The translations under genes were made by a program, and so were the position numbers. Source: Siphonodentalium dalli (Eukaryota; Mollusca; Scaphopoda; Gadilida; Siphonodentaliidae). Taken from it: a DNA stretch of 64,000 nt. The notes beneath the pieces are model-generated. The model had not been told where the DNA came from and searched no databases. It was given only the letters and a program-made list of their open reading frames with translations. The stretch covers positions 128,945,123 to 129,009,122 of the forward strand of contig CP136069.1 in the NCBI GenBank assembly GCA_032622095.1, given 5' to 3'. This document shows positions 37,039 through 49,100 of this stretch, piece by piece; within the stretch, counting starts at the first letter, position 1; every line of letters begins with the position of its first letter.

Positions 37039-37154
37039 ATGTTTCGCTCGGCTTCTGTAGCTAGAAGCCTGGCAAGACAAGGTGGTGCACAGTGTGTTAT
37101 TCTCAAAAAGAAAGTCCGCATCTCATTGAAAGGCAACAACCAAAGATTACACAG
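37039..37154 (+). CDS. DLAT: Probable DLAT exon 1 (mitochondrial presequence)
   Basis: ATG opens [16 protein letters not shown], then a Lys/Arg-rich stretch without acidic residues, as expected for a matrix-targeting peptide. The donor is 'acag' before 'gtaaat'. It leaves two bases, which do not fit the next exon found. Assignment rests on position, strand and composition. Confidence 0.6.
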
Positions 37155-40100
37155 GTAAATTTCTATTCTCAATCTCACTCAGTCAATTCTGTAATTTCTG
37201 AAATGAACACAGAACAGGTCCGAGGTCGGGCACACATGCAAAATGGTCTATTTAGCTCATTTCGTCTATCATAGCCCGATTAAGCTACGGTTTTAATGTG
37301 ATTTACATGTAATTACACGCCTCTACCGATTGTGGACAATACAACGAAAATACGATACAAGAATCGATGTTCATTAGTTGCCTACCACTCTGTCACTGTC
37401 ACTAGTGAAGTAGTCACTGTAGTGTCAGGTCAGGGAGAACCCAAAATTGATGTACTAAACCTCGATTTGTGTAAAAAACCTAGATCAAGGTTTTTCAAGA
37501 CCATATGATTATTACCGGGCATATGACCACTGGTGATATAGTGTGGAGTATTTCATCTTACACTTATTGGGACATTGGGAGGCGAAATTCACATTTAATA
37601 TTAATAATAATTAATTGTGCTTGATTGCGCTTAACTTAAGCACAATTAATTATTAAAAGGTCATTGTCGTATGGTTTAAATTCTGGTAAAAAGACACCCA
37701 GGATCTCTTAAACTGTTAAAAAGACACCCAGGATCTCAAAGTCTCACCAAACAACGGGAATTTTGTTTAGTCATCTGCTATTAATATTGGTCCAACTATC
37801 AATGATGCAGAATTGCGCTGTCAGTCAGACTCAAAGTCGAATTAAATTTTGTTGATATTTCACTCCGATCACAAACAAATAATTATCATAATATTTAGGC
37901 TTGCCACGATTATTCGATTAATCGACTAACCTTCGTCCTTCGGCAGGTGCGGTAGTCGACGGTTATTTACTTTCGTCGACTAATCGCCCAAGGGGGGGGG
38001 GGGGTGGGTATGGTAGTGTAACTTGTGTATGTAAGCAGTACTATTCATCGATGTCATGCCTAGAAGTAACTGTTAACTACGTATTCCGCACAATTCTGTT
38101 GCGGCGTCCTCTGCCTTTGATGTTGCCGCCGACGTTTGACGGTCATCTTCAAAGTATTATGTGTGCGACATCGAAATGTTAATTATGTTTATTGTTTAAC
38201 TGTGAATATTAATTTACTATTAGTGCTACTGTGCTAGATACATTTCCGAAGCGGTTGCCGGTAATATAAACTATTAATTTTTTCATTATTTCTTGCAATT
38301 CTTTTTTGAAAATGTCCAGGTTATACAGGGCAGTAATTGTGACTGCATCCCCGTCACCCCAGGGTCCCCCACAAAAGCTCAAATATCTCCCACTGTCTAC
38401 CTATGTCCTCGTTAACTTCATTGTAAGTGCACGCCTTTCGCCTCAATTTTACAGATTATTGTGATGCATGTGACCTGCCGAAATACGTATGCTATACTAT
38501 TAGTTATGTGTAATCCTTGTAAGTAGTAAGACACTATGCTATACTATTAGTTATGTGTAATCCTTGTAAGTAGTAAGACACTATGCTATACTATTAGTTA
38601 TGTGTAATCCATGTAAGTAGTAAGACACTATGCTATACTATTAGTTATTAGTAATCCTTGTAAGTAGTAAGACACTATGCTATACTATTAGTTATTAGTA
38701 ATCCTTGTAAGTAGTGGCGGCTTGGGAGTCGCGATCGAGATTAGCTTTACTTCATGCAATTTTGCACAGAACTTTACTGTCACGTCGTGTATGCAGTTTG
38801 CTCTAACTTTGCCAGAAATATCGGCAATATGGGCACTTCGCAGTACTTAATTAATAGTAAGGGCCTGTTAAAAACTACATCGGGACGAATGAGACTATGA
38901 GGGCATGAGTATTCCTTGTTGTATACGAAATAAAACAGTGGAAAACACGGAGCATCAACAGTTTATAACTATCTTCAAAATTAGTGATGAGCCGATTGTC
39001 AAATAGAGCCTTGAGATCACAATCGGCCGATTCAGGTGCCGATTCCGATTATTTTAATAATTATAGCAGAATATGTTATATGTGTTATATAATACCGGTA
39101 TTTGGAATTAGAAGCAAGCAACAAACGAAGTAATATGCCAGTACACAGTATACATAAGTATATGTTTGGGTAAGTATATAGGTGGGCATGGACTTGTGAT
39201 CGAATACAGGCAACTTACCCATGTATTTTAGGCTATTCCACAACAAATTGTTTGAAAGTTTGATGTAGCCACGTGCATGACGACATGTCCACGGTTCGTT
39301 TTTGATAACAATTCATCAAACGGCATTTTTCTTTGATCCCAATTCAAAGACATCACATCAAAGGAAATGAGCCGACTGAACTAGTTGCAAGTTACACCAT
39401 GTTCATGTCAATTTCACAGACACCATTCCGATTTCAGCGTGGTCATCATAATAATCATTGGTGGTGACCTATACGTGACGTCACACGAGGCTGACTGGAT
39501 GTAATGACATTGTCTTTGACTATTTAAAGTCACGTGACATGCACTTTCGTTTTCTATAGTATAGTTTATACCTGTTACGCTGTATGCATATATATAGCTC
39601 TGTTGTACACTGTATGCACACATCTTGATTTTTGATAGTCTGACATAAATCAAAATGTCTACATGTTGACGAACAATAAAGTTACCTATGGGCGTACATG
39701 AGTCCCATGATATGTACGTTGTGTACATCATAATGCTAACGAAATCAATCGACTGAAACGACTGTTCCAGTATGCCAATAATTAATGATTATGCGCAATC
39801 ACGGCGTCATGCTTGCAGCCTCACTCTAACACAAAGTGCCACGTGCTTCCCGGTGATCCCCACTAATATATTGTTCAAACATAGACCCAGGTACGGCCGG
39901 GGTATTGAAGAGGACATGTCTGTATATCAAGTTTGTGTTTGGTATCACTTTCCCCATGTTTACTGGTCATTTATTCAACAAAATATCGCCATATTTAAAA
40001 CAGTTTATTGCAGAAAAACAAGCACCTATTTATTATTTAGACAATCGGAAATTCCGATGTTCAAACCCGAGTACCGATTGTCATCCGATGGGCCACAATC

Positions 40101-43100
40101 GGCCGATTCCGATTGTGGTTCCCGATTATCGGCTCATCACTATTCAAAATGGATGTTAAGAAGTCATTGTAATTGCGCATTTATCAACTGTTTACCTGGA
40201 TGTAATACAGGACGCATATATTACCGATTAATCGACTAACCGTCGATTATAGCTGCCGATTAGTCGATTATGAAAACTCATAGTCGTGGCAACCCTAATA
40301 ATATTAATAGCAGACGACTAAACAAAATTCTCGTTGTTTGGCGAGACTTTGATATCCTGGGTGTCTTTTTGACAGTTTACGAGATCCTGGGTGTCTTTTT
40401 GACAGTTTAAGAGATCCTGGGTGTCTTTTTGCCAGAAACCATGCGACAATGACCTATTCAGCACCAGTAATCCCCGGCATAAATGCAACCAATCAGATTA
40501 TAGCTTACAAACGGTGTTTGCGAACACAATTGTGAATGGGACTTCCTTAAATTGGATGAAGATTTTCATTTGATCAACAGATTTTTATGATTCTTTCTTA
40601 CCGTTACTATAAATGGTAAATTATCCAAAACAGATTGATTTTGAATCGCTCAAAAGGTATTAAAGCCGTGGTTAGTCGTTGAGTTTTTTGCTTCTTTGTC
40701 CACATCAGAGTGGTAGGCAACTAATGGACATCGATTCTTGTGTCGTATTTTTGTTGTATTGTCCGCAATCGGTAGAGGCATGTAAATCACATTAAAACCG
40801 TAGCTCAATCGGGCTATGATAGACGAAATGAGCTAAATAGACCATTTTGCATGTGTGCCCGACCTGATGAATAGTGAATTCTGCGAGTGATAAGACATTC
40901 TCCTGCTCTCCTGGACCTTTGACTTGAGTCTGACCTGAATGACCTCTTAGCCAATATGCCAAAGCGCTCTAAAACTCATTTCACGGATGCTTTAATAAAC
41001 AGAATACAGATCTGGAAGGAATCTTTCACCAGGTCCACTCTATAGTCCTTACTTGTGTAACAGAATGAGGGAGAGCAGTGCCAGAATCGCACAGAAAGTT
41101 GGCAATGCCAATGTGATATGTCACTAATCGACTACAGCGTAGTCCGTGTTAATGTACTTGTGTAAAAGAATGAGAGAGAAAATTGCCGGAGTCTCACCGA
41201 AACTGTTGGCATTATCCCAGAATCGACAATCGCTGAACATGTCGCCCATCCAGGAACTAACTGAGCTTGAAGATGCATAAATGTCTTAAGGATATCTCCA
41301 GTGTAGCTTTTCTCAGTCTTTATCGATGCCCGCTAAATCCACTGACAGTCTGCACATTGTCCAAACGATTTTTGTGATAGGCCACCCGTAAGTTATGCCG
41401 ATTTAATTTTCCATCTTGGATTATGCATCCTTTTCAATCATTAATCTTCCTTCATCATCAAGTTCATGTAATGTCATATGAGGGACTACTAGCAACATGC
41501 AGTGTCTAAACTTTAAAGGATGCCACAATTGGCTTTTATCTACCGATGGTAATCAATAACTGATTTTTTTTATACGGAAACGGCTCGACCATCGGAGCTG
41601 AAATTTTTTAAATATAGGTAATTTGATTTGACCGAGGAATCTTATTAGATAGGCTATGTTGACATCAGATGTCTTAAAAGGGCACTAATAATTAATTGAA
41701 TTGAATAATTAATTATATACCCAAAATGGTTGCAATCTGGTCAGTGAAAATTGAAACACCCATAGAATGTCATAACTTAGTTGCCGTCAGGGTTCGCGCT
41801 GGACCGAAATTTACTTTTGCCAAATATTTTGCCAAATGAAAATATTTTTTGCCAAATTATTTGAGCAATTGCCAATTGCTATCTGCAACCTTAAGTCTTA
41901 TGTTTCGACAATCGCGGTTTGAACCACTTTTGATATCGATAGAAAAGCAGTTATTTAATAATTAGTTATACTCGCATCTCTATTGTGGTTTATGATTTAT
42001 CATACAACAATAAGCCAATCCCTGAACAATACAATGGTAAAAGGGTTTCTCCATCAGAAGGCATATCACAGGAGGATTAGTAATCCCTCCAACCATCAGT
42101 AATAATGCTATGAGATTAACTGCATCTGAATAGAGGTATTAACTTTACCTATACCTAATAAAACACCACTAATATAATTATGTTGTAAGAGTTTCCTGAA
42201 ATTAATAGTATATGATTGACCAAGAGTTTTTCAAATTGCTTGAGGAATTAAAAAGTTACTTGCCAAAACTTTTGCCAAATGAAAATATTTTTTGCCAAAT
42301 GTGAATTATTTTTGCCATTGGCAAATTTGGCAAGTGGCAGCGCGAACCCTGGTTGCCGTTGACCGAGCAGAGGACTTAAAGCGGCAAATATGAGCAATAA
42401 AGAGCAATCCTTTAATGACCTTTATATCAGCTTAAAAGATACGTAACGGTAAGAAAATTGGTACAGATAGATCACCTACATGTAGTCAGGGGAATATCAT
42501 GGGATAGGCACCTTTGACCTCAGATGACTTAAAGGAGAGAACTAATAAATTATATGATTAATATAGACCATTTATTAATGTATCAGTCCCGAAGATATAT
42601 GGGAAAATCGGTGGTAAAACCATTGTATGACAGGAATAGTATTAGTCAGAGGTAATATGCATGTAACGATGTTGTGTCGTGATTATACAGGATGTAAATG
42701 GAATCAGGATCGAGGTGTAAGACTGTTATTTAAAAATCAGCCAGCATGAAGAACCTATACCGGTGCAAATTTTGTTGTGTTAACATTAACTTTACATGCA
42801 CATTGAACTCTTTGACGGCATTGCCGATGGCACCATGTGAACTCAAGGGTCTGAATAAAACATCATAACGTGGTATGAGTTTGTTTTTAGCTCAACTTTA
42901 CTTTTTAAAGTTTGAGCTACATTGTACATGTACATGTATTCCCGTGGGATGGCGTTCGTCGACTGTGCATCCATCCTTCAATGATTTCCTTTGGGCCTAA
43001 AAAAAAATACATTTGTTTCCGCTAACGAGCTGAAAAAAATTAGGGTAGGTAGGTAGGCTTAACTTTTTTTTTTTTTGTTAACTTTTTTTTTTTCAGTATC

Positions 43101-46100
43101 TTTAAAAATAACTGTATAATACTTGTCAATAACCCAAACTGTGCACTTCTTAGCCCAAATCAGGTTAACCCAAATAAAAGAGGAACTAAAAACTCCAATT
43201 CAATATTTACATATGGGTGAATATCTGAAAACTGTACAATTTGGAGGATTGCATTGCTCGAAATTCATAGTTCAAATTCACATAAAAAAACATTTCCATG
43301 TTGAACCTGATGACTTACCATGAATTAGGATTTGCTTCGGCATGCTGGAATTTTATTCCCATTGCCATGGCAGCATGACTCACTCAAGGTAGGTAGTAAA
43401 ACATGTCACTCCTGTTACTAACAAACAACAATCAGCTTACACCAAGTGCGGCCATTTCACCCAACTAAAATGTATTTATTGTTATTACCTTTTGTTACTT
43501 CCAGGAAATAATTAAGCTTGAATAAGCTCATCATAGTAAATATGTTTAAAATCCCTATACTCTGGGTGAATTCGCATATTTCTTGCATAAAAGTGCAAAA
43601 CTGATTACTCTGTAGGCCATGAACTCAAGAGTTCCCAGTTGATCACATATGCGTAAGTGTCTACACTTTGTATCAATCCCATTATAATAATAAATGTTTT
43701 CTTTGGGTGAGTATTTTTTTTAGCAAAATGGAAATATGCGCTGGTAACAGGAGTGACATTGGTAACAAGAGTGACATTTTGGTAACAGGAGTGACACACC
43801 TGGTTTTTACAATGTTGTTATAAGTTTGTTTTTTTAAATGGCTTATATTGAATTCCTATCTTCTTGATCTACATGGACAAACACTGGCCAGAAAAAGGGG
43901 TGGTGGCAATAACTGTTTGTTGCACATATCTGTCACTCCTGTTACTGTCACTCCTGTTACCAAAAAATTAACAGGAGTGACAGTAACAGGAGTGACATAT
44001 ATGGTAGTTTATAGAAAATTTCGAAAAATGTTCCAGGATTTTATAACTAATGACTTATGATTTGCACAAAAGACTCAATATAGTATATAAAACATATATT
44101 CCTGATAAATGGGAAATGATGGAAAGAAATGATATTGCGGTAACAGGAGTGACAAACAATTAACCTACTCTCTTCATTTGTTCAGCAATGTGCTCCGGTC
44201 TGCAGAAATTATTTCAAATCACCGCCTTTTGAACTTTTGTTGGGATTACCTATTTAATGAACTTCTCTCTGGTGGCAGGTTTCTCAAGAAGGCTACTCTA
44301 CACCCTAGTGTAATGCCTTGTTATACTCTTGGTAACAGGAGTGACACAAAAATTGGTAACAGGTGCTATGTGGTCTATATTTTAAAGTTTGAAAGAAGAA
44401 AGTCCATCTTCCAGCTATAGTTGTTATGTTCATGTTTCATGGACTCAAATAAGATTGAATATGTTGATTTTATCTTATATTTTGAGGAAAAAAATGATCT
44501 ATATAGTGTTGAATGTTGAAAAGTAACATTCAGCAATTTCATGACATGGCACCAAGTTGGCTCTGTAAAAATCCAACAGCTCAAAATTGATCCAGGTTTT
44601 TGCCTGAAATTCATTATAAATATGATGTCACCTGGAAAAAATATTATTTGGTTTACTCCCGTTGCACACAATTCTGTAATTATAGGGCCAATGGTAGTAA
44701 CATCAAATTGTACAGTTTTCAGATATTCACCCATATACAGTATACTAGTCTATATACTAATATAGTCTTTGATAATCCTAATATTTCCCATATGGCCTGG
44801 CGACAACTGGAGTCAGTCCAGCACCACTGCACCGTCACATATTGGAGTGACCATCTTGTACCGATCTCTTAATGATGGCTTCACAACCCCACCTTCTCCT
44901 CTGCATTCGGTGAAGGATCTACATGTAGGTATTTTTTGGGGACACCTGTTTTTGGGCAATGATATGCCAAAGACATAACCTGAAGGCCTGAGCGGAGGAA
45001 GGTTTGGGAGGGGTGACCCCCTGCTGATGGTGGGGGTTTTCCCCCTGGACAAATTTTGAAAATCCATTGCATTTAGAGCTATTAAATCTAGGGCACTTTG
45101 AGTCAGTATTTTGAATTTTACTGAGAGGTCAATTTGATCAAGTTTCTCAAGCATAACTTTGGAAATTTTTATATATGTATGGATTGGAAATGCTTACATT
45201 GTGTATAACTTATTGTCAGATATCTTTTGGTTCAATGGATTATACTTATGATGCTTGAAATGAGACTTACCATTATCATTCTAATTCATATAATAGGCTA
45301 TTTTTATAAAATTCAAGTGAGACACATACATGTACATAATATACTACATGTAGTACAGAAACAATGTCTATTTAGTTAGTATTTACTATTTATAGTACTA
45401 ATCTCTATGTTAATTTTTCATTTGGTATTATGAGATCCCACCTGATAACCAGGTTGATTCGATCAAATTGTTAATGTTCCTGTACTGTATTTGATTGAAA
45501 TACTGAAGTCTGAAGGCTGAATCATAACAAACCTGAACTGAAACTATTTGAAGTTTTCACAGATGAAAGCTAGATAAAGCCAAACATACCGGGTACATGT
45601 ACTTTACAGTATGATTCAAACTGTTAAACTTAAATCTTTTTGTAAACTAAAATTTCTTATGTCAATATATATAAATGTTCTGCATCTTGTTATGATATGA
45701 ATTAGGACCTAAATTGAAAAAAAAAAACATTTTAAATTTTTTTTTTTTTTTTTTTTTGGTCCAATTTTTTTTTTATTATTTGCAATGGCAATAAACAGTT
45801 TAGGGTCGGGGGTTTAAAATAGGGTCGGTCGGGTTAGCGGAAACAAAGTCTTTTTTTTTTAGGCCTTGGCTCACCCAACAGGCCGCATTCCCTCATCAGT
45901 CATCACCAAACTTCCTATGGATCTTCAGGGTGACCTCTAGATGGGAGCTATCAATTTTTTCCGAAATTCGTTAAAAAACATTGCCGCCGCAGCCATTTGG
46001 ATTTCAAATTTGAATACATCGGTGCACCCTGCAGCCAGCATTCCTTGGATAATTGTTTTGAAAATCGGGCATCTAAAGCTTGCAGTCAATCGGTCAGAAA

Positions 46101-49100
46101 CAAAATATAAATTGATATCCGGTCGCGACATACATGTACTAGTAGCTAATTGGGTCCTAATTGAAAGCATATAATTGATTCGCGGCTTATGTCACATCGA
46201 CTTATTATATAGCTTGTGTGAATGGGTTAAAAATTTCTCCTAGATTGTAACACAAATTTGACTCTAATTTGGCAAACATTAGTCAAACAAAGGGCTTCAT
46301 GAAGTGTTTTAGTAGAAAATATAAAGTGGCTAAAAAATATAATACAATTGGCAACTGGGAATTTTGGGCCAGCGTGAACCCTGTATATGCGAGTCTCCCA
46401 TAATGAGCCTGGCATATATAAGAGAATACATTGGCCTAACATTATTTAACATAACCTTGTAAGCCAGTGCATTGTCTTATATACATGTACATGTTATATG
46501 AGGCTCCCTATAATAGAATGCAATGGAATAGGATCTTTAATCCTGCACCAAAGCAGCTCCCCCAATGAAAAGGTCTTCTTATGAGAAATCCCGATCCGAT
46601 CAAGTTCGAATTTCGATCCAGTCCAACCATATCTGACTGAGTTATTGGTCAATACTAGTACTTGTTAATATTTGAGAAGACACATGTCAACTTCAACAAA
46701 TGGTCATGTACCGGGTACCAGTGATTTTTGACAGAGTTGCATGTACATGTATGCCCCCTTTTCGATTTAGAATTCACAAGTTTAGATTGTCCGTAGTATA
46801 ACTTGAGTAATATTCAACAGTAATATTCACATTTGAGAAGTTGCAGATCAAGTTAAAAATATTCATGGTTCAGTGATTTTGACCATGAAGCTCATTTGAA
46901 ATAAATAGTAAAGTTTGTTGGAAGATTTTTGCTAAAATTCAATTTTTTTTGGTTTTCAAAGAATATGGGGTCAGCGACCTTTTATTATCTTTAAATAGTT
47001 ACATGTACACATTTCCTTTATAGTATACTCACCAGGAAAGATCGAAATCTACCAAGAAATGAGAGCTTTCCATGGATGCAGCAGAGATTTTATAGCTCAG
47101 GTGAGTGACTCAGAGTTTAGTGTGCCTGTCATTTGCAGAATGAGGTCCCCAGATGGTTAATTTAGTGACACTATCCCGCTTAGCGTGTTAATCACCAAAT
47201 TCACCCTCTGGGAACATCCTTCTGCATGGGTACATTGTTTGTGTAATACCGGTAGCTTATTTTTTAATGTATACATTTTGCTTCAATTTGCTTCAACTTA
47301 AGTACCCTTTATTGAAGATCTACTACTGATATATACAAACCAAACAAATTTGATATATCCGACTATTAATTTCTAATGATTCTCTCTCTCCTTATTTGTG
47401 TGCTGAGGTGCTGTGCTGAGGTTAATTATTGTTCCAGATTTGTGCGTGTACGTTTTGTTCCCCTTTGCGAGTCGCCATCGTGGAATACTATGGTGAGGGA
47501 CAAGTTGGTGTGGGGATTTAGTTGTGAGTAAAGAAAATTAGGCGAGGATCAGGGTTCGCGCTGCCGCTTGCCAAATTTGGCAATGGCAAAAAATATTTTC
47601 ATTTGGCAAAAAAAAAATATTTTCATTTGGCAAAATTTTTGGCAAGTGGGTTTTTAATTGTGGGATGTGAAGTATCTAGTCATAAAACATCATTGAAGTG
47701 GGTTCAGGGCTCAAAATACGTTTAATTTTGTGAGAATCAAATGCTGAATCAAGTTAGTCATAAAGCACTGAAAATTTAAAGTTTTGTGAGAATCATTACG
47801 AGAATCGGTTCGGTGACTCTCGTCGAATCTTAAGGCCTGGGGTTATTTGTTACATCTGCCAGCTTACGGATAATTCAAAGGTAATCCTGATCGATATGTC
47901 GAAAGTTACATGCAATCTTCTTTAGTTTTCACAAAACGGTAATCCCTTCTTTCTGTCATAATCAAACTTTCATCAAACAGCTGATCGACCATATGTAAGT
48001 ATTTTGTAACACGCTCTCACTGTAGATACCGCAAAAGGTAATTATTAAATTGTTTTAGATAAACTGTGATCGAAAGAGCTAGACCATTTATAGGATATTC
48101 AAGTGCTAATACATGTACTAGTAATCACTTCAATAGAATAATCTTCGTTAATGCTTGTTTCAAATTATAGGATTGTTTGTTTCAGACTTACCTGAGCACA
48201 TAAAAGTCTCCCTGCCTGCTTTGTCCCCAACCATGACAGCAGGGACTATTGCATCCTGGGCGAAAAAAGAGGGAGATAGAGTCTCAGAAGGTGATCTGTT
48301 ATGTGAAATAGAAACAGATAAAGCTACCATGGGGTTTGAGTCATCAGAGGATGGATTCCTTGCTAAAATATGTATTGAGGCAGGAACGAGAGATGTCCCC
48401 TTGGGGAAGGTTTGTATCTTGTTCAATAACTTCTATATAGTCCTTAAGGCTCAGCCCTCGAAATTGGTCTACGGCAATTGGCAATGCCGTAGAATTTGCC
48501 GAAGTAAGTTATTTTTTTTTTAACATTACTGCCGTAGAAAATGCTTAGTCAGGATTATACGCATACTATTACATGTATAAAATAATACTCAAGTTTTTCA
48601 GTCTCAAATGATTATAAGTGATACGTGTAAATCAGATTAGCCATTAAAATAAGATAAATCATTGTTTTCATAATAAATACTAGTAATTTCATGAACATCA
48701 CAACATGTTTTAAGTGATTAGGTTGTGGTACTTTCAACAGTTTTTAGCTCACCTTTTTAGTCATCACTCCTCGTCCGTCACCCGTCAAGAATCATCTTCT
48801 TCTCCAGAACCATTAGACCGAATAGGTTCATATTTGGTGTGAATGTTCCCTAGGTGACTCACATTCAGATTTGTTCAAATGAGGTCACCAGGTCAATTAG
48901 TTGCAAAACCAGGGCCATAACTCTATTCCTCCATAGTAATTCTTAGAGCGACTTCTCAAGAACCCTTGTGCCGATTTAGCTTATATTTGGTATGGAGGGT
49001 CTTTGGGTGACTGGGGTTCAGATTTGTTAAACAAATTATTATTTTTCCATTTTAACTTTTTTGTTTTTTGTTTTTAAAGATTTAACTCATCTTTTTTAGC

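Larger units (their letters stand above)
37896..40297. mobile_element. hAT-like element inserted in the foldback, 8-bp TSD
   Basis: 'ataatatt' is at 37888-37895 and 40298-40305. The ends TAGGCTTGCCACGA and TAGGGTTGCCACGA are followed by 'attaatcgactaac'-type subterminal repeats in both directions. It contains a G run (about 37985-38003), a 47-bp tandem array and another hAT-like element. No transposase frame was seen. Confidence 0.88.
37223..40865. mobile_element. Long inverted-repeat element split by a hAT-like insertion
   Basis: Left arm 37223-37895 and right arm 40306-40865 are reverse complements along most of their length. Examples are 'aggtcgggcacacatgc' with 'gcatgtgtgcccgacct' and 'aagacacccaggatctc' with 'gagatcctgggtgtctt'. 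The second element (37896-40297) sits at the centre, so the original was a foldback of about 1.2 kb. It lies in the first DLAT intron. Confidence 0.82.

Noticed and set aside
39772-40239. 155-codon open frame
   Set aside because: It crosses the right end of a nested transposon whose TSD is perfect, so it cannot be an ancestral gene, and it has no recognised motif.
44813-45154. 113-codon minus-strand open frame inside the Harbinger-like element
   Set aside because: No transposase or Myb motif is visible and it lies in composition-biased sequence; not enough to call a gene.
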